Shown here: positions 22,701-33,070 of the stretch, in pieces | Layout of the letters: each line of letters begins with the position of its first letter | Position numbering within the stretch: position 1 is the first letter of the stretch | Origin: Microplitis mediator | Lineage: Eukaryota > Arthropoda > Insecta > Hymenoptera > Braconidae | Length of the DNA: 64,000 bases | NCBI RefSeq assembly: GCF_029852145.1 | Contig: NC_079979.1 | Location: forward strand, 9,402,642 to 9,466,641 | Direction: 5' to 3' | The notes under the pieces: model-generated | The model's input: only the letters and a program-made list of their open reading frames with translations | What the model was told of the DNA's origin: nothing | The model's database searches: none | Made by a program: the position numbers and the translations under genes

Positions 22701-23201
22701 GGGAATAACATAGCAAATGAATTGGCAAGGACAGGGGCCTGCAAAACGGACCCTGAGCCAGTCTGTTCAATTCCGGTGCCTCTATGCTTTATAAGAAGCC
22801 ACTTGGCTCAATGGACCTGTGACAGGTTCTGGGACCTGTGGCTTGAAGCCGGAGGCATGCGACATACGAGGGCACTAATTGAAGGACCGTCGAAGTCGCT
22901 TGGTACCAGTCTAGTAGAGCTTGATAGATCCAAATTAAGGATTATTGTCGGGCTCGTTACAGGACACTGGTTTACCGGGAGGCATCTGAAGCTCATGGGC
23001 ATCACCGATGATTCGATATGCCCTAGATGCAATTCAGAGGATGAAACTCTCCTCCACCTGCTGAGCCAATGCAGAGCCTTAGAAGATGTAAGGAAAGACA
23101 TCTTGGGGATCTGTGATGATACTCGGCCTAACTTATTAGAGGTTGGGATGGGCAGATTTCTGCGATTCTCGAAATCCATAAATCTGCCAACCCAATCTTA
23201 A
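19698..23201 (+). CDS. LINE ORF2: endonuclease, RT, RNase H (1167 aa)
   Basis: Domains in order: exonuclease-endonuclease-phosphatase nuclease at about aa 48-270 (NLQHCKAA, LIQEPWV, GCDANAHHTVWG, SLSDHRRI); reverse transcriptase at about aa 470-750 with FIDIEGAFD (aa ~536) and VGYADDVAL (aa ~624); RNase H at about aa 890-1015 (FTDGSK, QAEVYAI, SDSHAALKAL, VPGHSGIKGN); a Cys-rich C-terminus near aa 1105 (CPRCNSEDETLLHLLSQC). The frame is open throughout. However, the stretch just before ISLTSFLLKTLER (nt about 21050-21110) lacks the ~100 residues of RT fingers normally there, so an in-frame deletion probably inactivates RT. Its ATG overlaps the end of ORF1. Confidence 0.9.
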   Translation: MGTKLSPSFSNPPAPTPPPPISYFPPHNKSDKTTSAADSITAGQTSFSQINLQHCKAASALLSRDLAVLQTDVSLIQEPWVYKGQVLGIDRRNGCLIHGNAELGPRACIFINKKHTALKLHQLCTRDLAVASMKISIEGTRTELIVGSAYFPYEDANVPTKEVTDLVEYCRSKGLPLLIGCDANAHHTVWGSSDINERGSTLLEYLSTTCLEILNVGSRPTFVTSRRQEVIDITLGSNEIAQFVTNWRVSEEDSLSDHRRIHFVLEGSRNGRTGGTYRNPKATDWLIYKKELVSRLEEPCGTLRTAGRIEQAVEHLQTAIVQSYEIACPLKTRKCSKRVTWWNAELSRLRSWSRKLLNKALKTKSDQNWAKYKTAQIQYKKCIKVSKAEAWRKFCGEIKDLPLVARLRRIFNSGPTVKLGGLTLPDGRATANHGEILAHLFEVHFPGSELTGQEGNQREERNLTVTRHGISLTSFLLKTLERMVDRYIRDEALSRIPVHYSQHAYQAGKSVETALHEVVSYVERAFRQRESVLGVFIDIEGAFDNTPFEAICEAAERFGIEESIKEWAHNMLRSRIATTELSDTKVRAHVRRGCPQGGVTSPLMWLLVINELLVGLEKLGVHAVGYADDVALMIRGSSPVEIRWTMQRALDLVQNWCTDRSLKVNPNKTEMVLFTKKRKHKLIAPSIFDTELKFSTEVRYLGVTLDNKLTWRSHIGKQAQKATATFWACRRIFGTTWGLKPKLVKWIYTAILIPQLTFASVIWWPVIRRDVNIKALNKVYRLALLGITGALKTTPTLAMGALLNVVPPNITVESLAVKTALRLHFVGLWSKARTGHASILRNRDLEEVLAQGGDYGARSYHFRHKYKVLFPNRQEWEGESNEILSPQGLVWFTDGSKRVEGAGAGIYSGGPKNETSLRLGHTASIFQAEVYAIWACVKHILELNHRNKHIYICSDSHAALKALTSVVVTSRLVRDCITLANKLASTNYVNLILVPGHSGIKGNNIANELARTGACKTDPEPVCSIPVPLCFIRSHLAQWTCDRFWDLWLEAGGMRHTRALIEGPSKSLGTSLVELDRSKLRIIVGLVTGHWFTGRHLKLMGITDDSICPRCNSEDETLLHLLSQCRALEDVRKDILGICDDTRPNLLEVGMGRFLRFSKSINLPTQS

Positions 23202-23331
23202 TTTCAACGAGAATTGACCTAGTGGGGCCGAGTACAATGGTTCAAAAGAACTGAGTGCTCGGCTCTACACCAAACAAAGGGGTCAAACTCTCACTTCAAT
23301 TCAATTCAATTCAATTCAATTCGAGAATATT

Positions 23332-23769
23332 TTTTCTTATTCCAAAAATTTTTTTCTTGACTATAGATTGTTACTTTATTAAATACAGAAAAAATTCCTT
23401 GAACTAAAACCAAAAAATTTTGTAAATAAAAAAAATAATTAATTTTTTTGGAAATAAAGAAATTTATTTTTCGGCTAGAGATTATAATTTATTGACTAAG
23501 AAAGAAGTTTATTATATCAATACGTGAAATTTATTGGACACACATATGAAGCGTAGTAAAATTACAATTTTTCAGTTTTTATAACATTCATAATTATAAA
23601 TATATACGTATACACATGTAAATCACATTTTTACATTTTATTGATAATTTAAAATTTATTTAATGCTATTTTTCTAACCATGGTTTTATTTATTGATACA
23701 TCAGAAAAAAATTTTATTTTATTCATTTTTTACTACTGTAAAAGAATACATATTAAACCATATTCATAT
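23332..23769. other. Element B remnant and 3' flank of the minus-strand gene
   Basis: Up to about 23520 the sequence has the AAGAAAAAA-type phrases of element B; beyond is AT-rich DNA downstream of the SAM-ZnF gene's stop. The left boundary of the divergent-gene element should lie here, but no clear terminal repeat matches the right side (a CTAGTG at 31431-31436 is only suggestive of a CACTA-type end). Confidence 0.35.
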
Positions 23770-26700
23770 TCACATTTTTGCTAAGCTAACAAGAAATTTA
23801 TTATTTACCTCATGAAGTATTGATGGTACGGAATTGCAATTATTTAAGGGTAAAGGCTTTTTTAAATCACTTTTAACAACATTATAAGCCCTCATATGAG
23901 GGTCAAATTCTATTGTGTTGAGTAATGAACAGTTGAAAGTTACGATTTTATCATCTACTTTGTTAATTATCATGTCATCTATTAAATAAAATATTGGTTC
24001 GTCAAACTCGTCAAAATTATTAACAATCACAGCGTTAATTTTATATTTGACACCATTAATCTCATACCATTCTACCGAAATTTCAGTATCACTGACTTGT
24101 GTTTGGTGTGAAGATTTACTATAATTGATACAATCATTCAAGCCTTTTTTACTTAAGTATCTGCAGCAAGCTTTTAATTGACATCTATTGGCTGCTGATA
24201 AAGGTATTTGTCGCCGAGAAGTAATTGAGTTACTAACTTTCTTTATTTCTCTATGTTTGGACTCACATTTATATGAACTATACAAAATTGGGGGACCAAT
24301 TTTCCGGATAATTCGAGGATAATGAAGTAAAAAATGGAATTTAGGCTTTAATTTTTCATGAAAAACATTTATAAAGTTTTCATTATGTTCGCTAATCAAA
24401 TTTTCTAAATATTCTAATAACTCATTTGTAAAAGTTTGACCTGTTAAAATTTCGGTCATTTCTAATAATAAAAGATAATATCTCCACACTTCATCATTTA
24501 ATTCTATTAAATCACCTATAATAAAAGTAAAATTACGTACTAGGCACAACATTTCAGATGCTGACATAATTAAATACTTATTTTTTAAATGACTTTCAAG
24601 TATTGGAGGTATAACCGTATCTGCATCATTGTACAAAAAATATTTAAGACCTGAATTTAACTGATTCAGGGTAAAATATTTTTTTTTTATCAAATTTTCA
24701 ATAATTAACGCCATTGAATACCGATGGACACCTTCCATCAAATCGTGCATAACATCACATGACCAATTATTGTAAACATGAAAACTCGGTAAATCGTTCC
24801 AAATACATGGGTTTCTAATGTTAATAAGATTTTGAACATCAGTCTCATAATTTTCAACTGCCCGAATATTCATAGAGTTTTCTGTAATTTGGGTTGTAGA
24901 CTCAGATTTTGTCGTTAAACAAATTCTACAAAAATAGGTTGAGTTAAAACTTTCAAAAAATCCTAAAATACTATTCAGTCCTAAATTATCCCCTGCCATG
25001 GTTATTGTAACAAATTTTACGTTTAAAATTTTATTGTCAACACAAATGTCAATGCCAATAGTTTCTAAAACTTTTAAATCCGAGATAAATTTCTTAAAAA
25101 TTATTTCGTTACCAAACTTTGATCGATCGTGGGAGTAAAATAGTAACGACAAAAAAATATTTTCTAGCCTACTTGACATGTTCGGAGGAACTGTTGCGAT
25201 TGACGTATAAACTGCGCCTAATTTATGTTTCCCTGCTCGACTTCCTAAAGGGTTCCCTGTTTCTAAATCATCAAAACTGATAATTAACGGCATTAAAATT
25301 TGATTTTTGTCGTATTTTTTACTTATGTCATTCCAAAGTGTACCCTGAATTATGTTTCGAATTACGGATCCATTTTTATCTTTTTCAAGCAATAATTCTG
25401 TTTGATAATTTTGTATAGTGGAAAAAACTTTGGGTAGTTCCAGAAATAATTTTAAGCCTTTATTTAATGGGATAATGTAAGCGAATTTTTCTTTTACCGT
25501 TACAATTACTTTACTATCAACAGTTTTTTCTTTTGTAATGGTACCAATACTAACTGGATCTGGTGCTACGTAGCACTGTGATGATGAAAAATGTTTCATC
25601 CGTAAATAATCGGTACTCAACTTGTTAAAAGTTTTTTTTACTTGAGCTATGATTGAATTTATCTGATCATCTTTTTTATCAGAATTATTTTCTGGCTTAC
25701 ATATGATTTTTTTTATATTGTTTGTCAAATTATTGACTAAAGACTCTATTAATTTAAAAATTGTTTGGATCAAAGAACGCGGGATATTAAGAATATTATA
25801 TAAATGAGATATGATTTTTTCAATTTCAGAAACGAAAACACTACTAAAATCGATGAAATTAGCGTCTTCATTTGAATTGGTTAAAGTACTATTGCTAGTT
25901 TCAATTCTATCAAAATTAATATTAGAAACGTTTAAATTATGATTTTGAAAATCTACAGCACTTTCTTCCAAATTCGATTCTACTTCAGGTACATCAATTG
26001 AGCGTTCTATCTGTATAGATTTATTCTTTAAATGGCTATGGTTTAAATGATACTTAAGACTATATTTCGAATGATAAACACGTGAGCAATTACTCATCGG
26101 GCAATGGAAGTAATCGTAAATTTGATGTGTACATCTTAAGTGTACGATGTATGCCTCGAAATCAGAAAATTGAATATTGCAAAGAGCGCATAACAACGTC
26201 GAAGAGCTTCTGTCTGGTGCAATAGATGATTTTTGTGACGAGTTTGGACTGTCTGCATTTGTTTCAACACACGCTCTAGAAGTACTTAACTAGACATTAA
26301 AATTAATAATAAAATAATTAATATATTTATTCAGATAATATTAAGATAAATAATAAATGTTATTACAACTTACAATTTTACGATATTCACCGATTTTATT
26401 TTTTAATAAAATTCTCGTGGCCAAGTGAGGACACATTTCTTTTAAATCATTATCCGATAGAATTTTTAATAAATCTATGGTAATCCCGTTGTCTAAAGTA
26501 AAACAAAAAGAGATATAATTAGATATTTAATTTCATTAAAATTTATCTATATGGCAATTTGGAAAAAAAAAGAAATTAATTTTTGCAAAGTATAAATATA
26601 TAAGGCTAGAGCCATAGAATATTACAAATAGTATGAATCAATTAAATTAAATTTAAAATAATACAAATGAAAATTCTTACCGACAAAACGTTGGGTTACC

Positions 26701-26771
26701 ACATCTTCGATTCCCCATTCTTTAAACCAACCTGTTAGATTAAGCTCAGCTGATGGTGAATTATCGGTCAT
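23770..26771 (-). CDS. SAM + C2H2 zinc finger + transposase-like protein, 3 exons
   Basis: My model: exon 1 26771-26681, exon 2 26492-26374, exon 3 26289-23770; donors GTAAGA and GTAAGT, acceptors TTTAG and TCTAG, phases consistent. Exons 1-2 encode a SAM domain (WFKEWGIEDVV, NGITIDLLKILSDNDLKEM). Exon 3 opens with two C2H2 fingers (CALCNIQF...HLRCTH; CPMSNC...HLNHSH), then a long body with DVMHDLMEGVHR and KPKFHFLLHYPRII followed by Cys/His-containing YKCESKHREIK. Those last motifs recur in animal proteins related to EnSpm/CACTA-like transposases, so the product is probably the element's transposase, with SAM for self- or partner-assembly. Length about 910 aa. No in-frame stop. A domesticated gene is the alternative. 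Confidence 0.65.
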
Positions 26772-27368
26772 TTTGATGAACTGGAATAAATTGTTAAATT
26801 CGAATCATTTGGAATGCCCACATGGATAATTATTTTATATAAATTCAGACAAAAAAATTTATTTTTAAATATTTAAAATTGTAACCTATAAACAGTTGAT
26901 GATATTAGACAATTAAGTTATTATTTTATTCTATCATGCTATTTTTTAACAAGAAATAAATTTTATATCACAAATTTATCAATAACTTATTCTATAAAAA
27001 AAAAGATTGATTTGTAATATTACATCTTATTTGATTGACTTTATAATAAAAAATTATTACCTCATATACGCTGATGATTTTAATGATTTGTTAAGTGAGA
27101 ATACTAAATGAAACTTGTAACGATACAATCAAAGTCTGTAAAATATTTTGAACTTTAACAATAGTTAATTATTAGCTTTTGATGTCACTATGTAATTTTT
27201 CACGAATTATAACGTACTGATTATAACGCACATTAAAGACTGTAGTAAAACAGTCCGTAGAAATAATTGAAATGTAGTAAATTTGTAGAGTGGCGATGAA
27301 AAACAAAGGTGACTCAGACAAAGTACACTGCGGTATGACACCAACTGAGATTTTTTGAACCTAAATAG

Positions 27369-27440
27369 ATTATGACAACAACGCCTAAAACAGTTGGCGC
27401 GACAATTATGACAACAGCGCCTAAAACAGTTGGCGCGACA
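27369..27440. repeat. 35-bp direct repeat in the divergent promoter spacer
   Basis: ATTATGACAACAACGCCTAA and AACAGTTGGCGCGACA appear as a unit, repeated immediately with one change (AACAGCGCC). It is the GC-richest part of the spacer between the two divergent genes. It could be a transposase- or regulator-binding repeat; this is inference. Confidence 0.6.
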
Positions 27441-27985
27441 AAAGGACAGTAAAACTTCCTAAATGGTAGCCTTTTGTTCCAGTACAGGTTCAAATTCTAT
27501 TGATACACTTTCGAGCGAGCAATTTTACGTATTATAAACTACACAGTGATATCAAAAGCAATTGATTTTAAAAATTTAAATTTTAACATCTTTCATTTTT
27601 ACTGTTCAAAATATTGTACAGACTTTGATTATATATTTACAAGTTTCATTTAGTATTCTTACTTGACAAATCATTAAAATCATCAGCGTATATGAGGTAA
27701 TAATTTTTTATTATAAAGTCAATCAAATAAGATGTAATATTACAAATCAATCTTTTTTTTTATAGAATAAGTTATTGATAAATTTGTGATATAAAATTTA
27801 TTTCTTGTTAAAAAATAGCATGATAGAATAAAATAATAACTTAATTGTCTAATATCATCAACTGTTTATAGGTTACAATTTTAAATATTTAAAAATAAAT
27901 TTTTTTGTCTGAATTTATATAAAATAATTATCCATGTGGGCATTCCAAATGATTCGAGTTTAACAATTTATTCCAGTTCATGAAA

Positions 27986-30630
27986 ATGGCCGATAATTCA
28001 CCATCAGCTGAACTCGATCTAACTGGTTGGTTTAAAGAATGGGGAATCGAAGATGTGGTAACCCAACGTTTTGTCGGTAAGAATTTTTATTTGTATTATT
28101 TTAAATTTAATTTAATTGATTCATACACTGATAGAAGGATTTCTTAGTATTTAAGAAACGATTTCTTAAACATCATTTCTTTGTATTTAACAAATATTTA
28201 TTACTATTTAAGAAATCATTTTTTAATAGTTAAGAAATCATTTCTTAAGGCATGATTTCTTAACTATTAAAAAATGATTTTTTAAATAGTAATAAATATT
28301 TGTTAAATACAAAGAAATGATGTTTAAGAAATGATTTCTTAAATACTAAGAAATATTTTTTAAATGCTAAGAAATCCTTCTATCAGTGTACTATTTGTAA
28401 TATTTTATAAAAATTAATTTCTTTTTTTTCCAAATTCTCATATAGATGAAATGTAATAAAATTAAATATCTAATTTTTTCTCCTTTTGATTCAATTTAGA
28501 CAATGGGATCACCATCGATTTATTAAAAATTTTATCGGATAGCGATTTAAAAGAAATGTGTCCTCACCTGGCCACAAGAATTTTATTGAAAAATAAAATC
28601 CGTGAATATCGTGATACTGTAAGTTTTGAATATTAATTATTTATTTTTATATCATTAGAATATATATCAATTTTTTATTTATTCATTTAAATTTCTATAT
28701 TATTAGTCCGAAGTGCCTACAATTGCTCATGAAGAAATTGATGCAACGATTGAAGCTAATAATAATGATTTATTATTTGACGATGAAGCTTTGATAACCA
28801 ATCCTTTCCCTGATTTCGATCTAACGGAACTGCTAGCTGCAGCTCCAGAAGGAGATGCAGTTCAACGAGACTATGACAATAACGATAAATTGTCTTCACA
28901 GTCCCAACAACAATTAACTGATATGATTTGTCGACAATTATATCCATGGTTAAAAAACGGAAAGTAAGTATAAATCTATATATTAATCGGTTATGATTTT
29001 AAAGTTACAAATTGACAAAAATTATCTTTCTAATAGTAAAGTTATTGATACACATATTCAATTCTGGTAATTTTTCTTTTTACATTTATAGCCGTCTGAG
29101 GTGCCATCACTATGCAGCCCTAATAAAAAAAATCCAAGCCGTATTTCCCCATACAAGTATTGGCGTTTTTTACTCAAGTTCAGTAAATTCTAAAAACTCA
29201 AGCACTGGTAAATTTATTCCTTGCCGAGGAAAATTACCGGACAAAGTTAAGAATATATTATTCCAATCGAACAACGGAAACAAAAGGAAAAGGTGTGAAT
29301 CTGTAGAAATAACTAATAGGGCTAAAGCAATTTTTGAAGGCTTAAAAAGTAAGTAATATTGAGTTTTTTTTTAATTTTTAATATTCTGCTTGTACATAAA
29401 TAATTGTCAAAATTACAATTATTAGCAACTTTTATAAAGTTATTAATTTTCGGTTATTATCAACATTACAAAATGACTAATCTTCCTGCTATATACCTTC
29501 GTCTATTCTTATAGATCGACACCGGGAAAGTCTAGAATGGCTTCAACGTAACCGAACTCCATGGACAGTAGTTGTCGAAAAATGGATAGAGACCTTTGAA
29601 GTCCGAAACCAATCGTCTTACTCAACCGTCAACGAATACTTACAGGAATGGAGTATTTTTAATGACTCAAGAAGCGTTAAATTGGTAATGTGCAGTTTAC
29701 TATGACATTATTACTTTAAGTGACAGTTTTTGAATTGAAACAAAAATTTTAAAAAATACTTGTTTAAATTTTGGTTTCGTATTTTTACAGATATTTGTTG
29801 ATTTTCAATTAATGTACCCAGGAAAAGAAGAGAATTTCCAAAATAATTGGGACAGATTTTTCGAAAAAATAAAAATTTTAAGACCTGTAAAGTATACAAA
29901 AGAAAAATCGATTCATCTTTTGAAAGAAAAGTTGAGATTGCTGGGAGAAGATGAAAAAAGTCGAGATCGTAAGTAAACAATTTTTCCGTTACTGCTAACG
30001 AATTATTACGTACATATTTTTTTATGCGGTCTTACTATATTATTAAAAAACCTTTTATTATTTTTGTCTTAGAATAATTTAACAAGTTTTTAAATGTTGC
30101 AGGTAAATTATTGATTGAGATGACCATTCTCGCTCATTTAATCCCACCTAAGAGTCGACGCAGCAAAAAAGAAAAAATTTCTACTCAAGAAGCCATAGAT
30201 AATATTTACGTTTTCGCAAAAGTATGAACTAATATATATGGTACTGTAAATTGATGTTATTTGTTTTATTAAAAAATATTACATTTGGTTACAGACTGCC
30301 AGTGACATCGAAGAAATAATAGAAAAATTGCAGAACGAACACTTGATGAGAAAGGAAACGGTTCAACCGTACCTTATTATACAGGGATCCTTGGATGACT
30401 ACAGTCAAATTTTGTTAGTCATAGATCATATTCGTTATGAATTCAAGTCAATAATTAACGCATTTGACTGCTTATTCAAGCTTTATCACGTGTTCCACGC
30501 CAAATTCCCAAAGGCAGGTCTTCATCTGTATCTCCTCATCCAAAGATGCATTTATCAAATAGTGACGAAATTCGATTATCTGCCATCAAGTATAAAAGAT
30601 ACTGTTGAAATTTTTGAAAAAACAGTATAA
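27986..30630 (+). CDS. SAM-domain protein, 8 exons (~508 aa), partner of the transposase-like gene
   Basis: My model: exons 27986-28076, 28500-28618, 28707-28963, 29092-29348, 29515-29684, 29791-29968, 30103-30221, 30295-30630. Every intron is GT-AG and all phases join in frame; total about 508 codons. An ATG six bases upstream (27980) is also possible. Exons 1-2 give a SAM domain almost identical to the minus gene's. Then come an acidic segment (exon 3), a basic conserved block (RLRCHHYAALIKKIQAVFP, GKLPDKVKNI), WLQRNRTPW, FVDFQLMYPG and a helical C-terminus. The later exons are unrecognised; no catalytic motif is evident. The intact structure argues for recent or current function, perhaps as an accessory protein binding the other product through SAM-SAM contacts (inference). 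Confidence 0.7.
28126..28388. mobile_element. 263-bp palindromic MITE in intron 1, TA target duplication
   Basis: Starts CACTGATAGAAGGATTTCTT and ends with the inverse (AAGAAATCCTTCTATCAGTG), flanked by TA at 28124-28125 and 28389-28390. The other arm of the inverted duplication (about 26620-26640) shows the empty site: ATTCATACTATTTG with a single TA. This fixes both ends and shows insertion after the duplication. Nearly the whole element is a hairpin of TAAGAAAT-type repeats. Confidence 0.95.
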
Positions 30631-31430
30631 TAGTTTTAAATCGTTAGGCTGTGATAAACCATTAAAATGTTTTTTACATTTTTATCAAAATGTACTGACA
30701 GCAAGTTTCAGTCATTGCTTTCATTGAATCTTTAACTTATAAGTAAATATTTATAAAATATATCAATTATTAGAGAAATATTTTATGACTGAGATTTAAG
30801 TAGATTTAAGTTGTTAAAATATGATTAGGTATTGAAATATTTGATAAGTTAAATTTAAGTATATCCTAGTTATTAAAATGTTGTTTTTTTATCACATAAT
30901 AGACAAATTAAATTAAATAATTATATATCTGTGTTCGATTTCATATATGAAAATCATAATTTATGAATTTGTTATATTTTTATTAATTTATTAAAAAACT
31001 ATGACATTTATATTCACTTTTTTCTTTCATTTCTCCTTTACATTTTTTTCCACTCCTTACTACAATTTTGATTGCGATGTTTTTCAGTCGCAATAATATC
31101 TTAAACACTATTTTGGAGAAAAGAGATAATAGCAATGGATTGTAGCTTCAAAAAAATTTTTAAATCAGAATACCATTAGTTGTAATTAAATAAAAAAATT
31201 TTTGTTAACATTTCAATTGAATACTGAACACAGTATATGAAACTCTCACAAAACGCTTGCAATGTATAAAAAAAGTAAATTTGTTTATAAAAATTCGGTA
31301 AAAAAAAAACAAATTTATAATAAAAAGTTTTTTTTTTATACGTACATATCAATTAAAATTCATTATCTAGCGCGACAAAGATAGAGAAATTTTTATTCCT
31401 AACAATGGGGAGGAGAAAAAAGTAGAAGCG
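30631..31430. other. 3' flank of the SAM gene; AT-rich
   Basis: No gene seen. Possible polyadenylation signals occur (AATAAA variants). The right edge of the divergent-gene element probably falls near 31430, where element B sequence resumes. Confidence 0.35.
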
Positions 31431-31954
31431 CTAGTGAAAAAATCCAAGAGAAAACTTTCTTGGCTTAAGACTCTAGTAACCTTCGCCTGAGATTGTTACT
31501 ATGATTGGCCTAAGAGAATACTGTTGGAACCAAGAGTTGAATTGTTTTAAACCAACTACTTTTATTTTTAGTTCAAGTTGACGCCGTTTCTTGTTTCAAA
31601 ACATCATATGTCTCTAATGAAGAGTATCACTCTCTTCTACTAAATATGTTTATTTCTTGGTTTAAGAAAGTGACATATTTAGGCTAAGATAAATCTTTAT
31701 TATACTAAGACACAAAAATTTTTAAAATAAGTAGCTGTGATATTGGGCCAAGTGTAACCGATGTATTCAATTAAGATTTTTGTTTTTTAATTCAAGATTT
31801 AAAATTCAAGAAATTATTTTACTTCGTTCAAGAAATTTTTGGTTTCCATTCTACCTGCTAAAAAATTTCTTGGATGAAGAAAAATTTTCTCGAATCAAGA
31901 ATTTTTTTTTTCTGTGTAGTCTATATATAATTGTATAAAATCTTTTTTCATCGG

Positions 31955-32759
31955 AAATTAAGATATTTAATTTAAAAAAATGACGGATCTAAATATATAA
32001 AGAATTTGAGTATAATTGCCAGTCAAAAAATTTGATTACAGCCAAACGGTACTATATCCAGCTATGATTTTCAATACGCTCATTCCCTTTTATTTAATGT
32101 TTTTTTTTATATAAAAAAGTAATTAATGGGTAAAAACAAAAATTTTGATAAGCTCAGCGATTATTTTACTTTTCGAAAATATGCGATGAAATCTGCTTCA
32201 CATAAAAGTGATTATTCCTAATAAAAATTACGTAATTTTAGTCGAGAAACAGTGCTAAACATAAAAAAATTTCATAAAATTTTTGTCAATACGTCATCGG
32301 ACTCATCAGTAAAGCATTTTGGCGTAATCAGTAACAGACTGCTTTTAAATATGGAAAGATTTAATTAAAAAAAGAAAAAGTAACTAACCACGTATTCAGA
32401 AAAAATCATGGTTTAGTATGCTACAGTTTCGTCCTAAGCACGTTATTCTTAACGTACTCTGCTTTAGACTGTAATAACGCGTTCTGCAAAAATGGGTTAT
32501 ACACATACGCAAAAATATACTACATACATAACGATATTACTAAGCAATTTTTTTTTTAATTATTTACTTTCAAGTACTAAAGACGAATTTTTATAACATT
32601 TTGTTTTATTTCATTTTTAACTACTCTCTAAACATGGATAGGTGAAAATAAGTGAATATTAACTAATTCCAAGTGCAAATCGAATCACTAGTTTCAAAAA
32701 GTCCGAAAACGTTTCACTGCAGAACTTGCTGAGCAAAGGTGTAGCTATCAGGGCCGCTT
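31955..32759. other. Intergenic AT-rich, nothing recognised
   Basis: No sustained ORF, no clear inverted repeat. The sequence outside element A begins here. Confidence 0.3.
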
Positions 32760-33070
32760 CCCTGATAGCCAAGTTGGCCGCAACTTGTTGGGAATTGACA
32801 ATCTACTGCCGCAACCCGTCGCCAAGTTATCCGCAAAAGTTGGTATTTCCATAAGTTGACGGCAACTTTCCGAGAAACTTTCAGCTTGTGTAACTGTTGC
32901 CGAAAACTTGTCTACAAGTTGCTCAAAACTCGGTGATAGTTTGCAGCAGTAGATTGTCGCCAAGTTTATCAGCAACTTGTAGACAACAGTTACACAAGCT
33001 AAAAGCTGTCGTCGAGTTAGTCGCAACTCAGGTACACCAACTTTCTGATCAGAAACTCTGGCTATCAAGG
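32760..33070. mobile_element. ~310-bp palindromic MITE (CTGATAGCCA ends)
   Basis: CCCTGATAGCCAAGTTGG at the left is inverted at the right (CTGGCTATCAAGG). Inside, CAGCTTGTGTAACTGTTG and CAACAGTTACACAAGCT form a near-perfect inner palindrome, and CAATCTACTGC / GCAGTAGATTG another. GC-richer than its flanks; overlapping ORFs on both strands are by-products of the palindrome. Confidence 0.75.

Larger units (their letters stand above)
17835..23319 (+). mobile_element. Full-span non-LTR retrotransposon (I/Loa-like, RNase H-bearing)
   Basis: A 5.5-kb GC-rich block flanked by an exact 12-bp duplication TTCGAGAATATT (17823-17834 and 23320-23331), ending in a (TTCAA)n tail as its 3' end. It has a ~410-bp 5' UTR (17835-18248), ORF1, ORF2 and a ~118-bp 3' UTR. 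ORF2 order endonuclease-RT-RNase H and an ORF1 lacking CCHC knuckles suggest the I/Loa branch; exact clade is inferred. GC content contrasts sharply with the host repeats. Confidence 0.9.
26374..28618. repeat. Long inverted duplication holding both 5' gene ends
   Basis: The left arm (about 26374-27230) and right arm (about 27500-28618) are inverse copies that include exon 2, intron 1, exon 1 and several hundred bp of upstream DNA of each gene. Identity looks very high over long runs (for example GGTAATAATTTTTTATTATA and TGTCTAATATCATCAACTGT present in both orientations), so the duplication is young or kept alike. The spacer (about 27230-27500) is the presumed shared promoter region. Confidence 0.85.
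17273..31914. mobile_element. TIR element B carrying the LINE and the two-gene element
   Basis: The left end CAGAAAAAAAGGATATCTTG and the right end (CGAATCAAGAATTTTTTTTT then TCTG at 31914) are inverse copies. Its own sequence is a low-complexity series of AAGAAAAAA/TTTCTTGG phrases seen at 17273-17834, 23332-23520 and about 31430-31914. Two insertions split it: the LINE (with TSD) and the divergent-gene element (edges unresolved). One ORF at 17200-17430 is low-complexity and not a gene. Confidence 0.6.
16339..31954. mobile_element. TIR element A, opened to ~15.6 kb by nested insertions
   Basis: The left end CCGATGAAAAAAGATTTTAT at 16339 is matched exactly in inverse at the right end finishing at 31954, with a few more matching bases inside. 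The element's own DNA is TATACAATT-rich (16339-16606, 17185-17272, 31915-31954), including the inverse pair AAAATGGCCCGATCC / GGATCGGGCCATTTT at about 16410 and 17236. Everything else is later insertion: an LTR and TIR element B with its contents. Confidence 0.65.

Noticed and set aside
31425..31440. CACTA-type terminus (CTAGTG) of the two-gene element
   Set aside because: No matching CACTA end or TSD found near 23.4-23.8 kb, so I did not define element borders from it.
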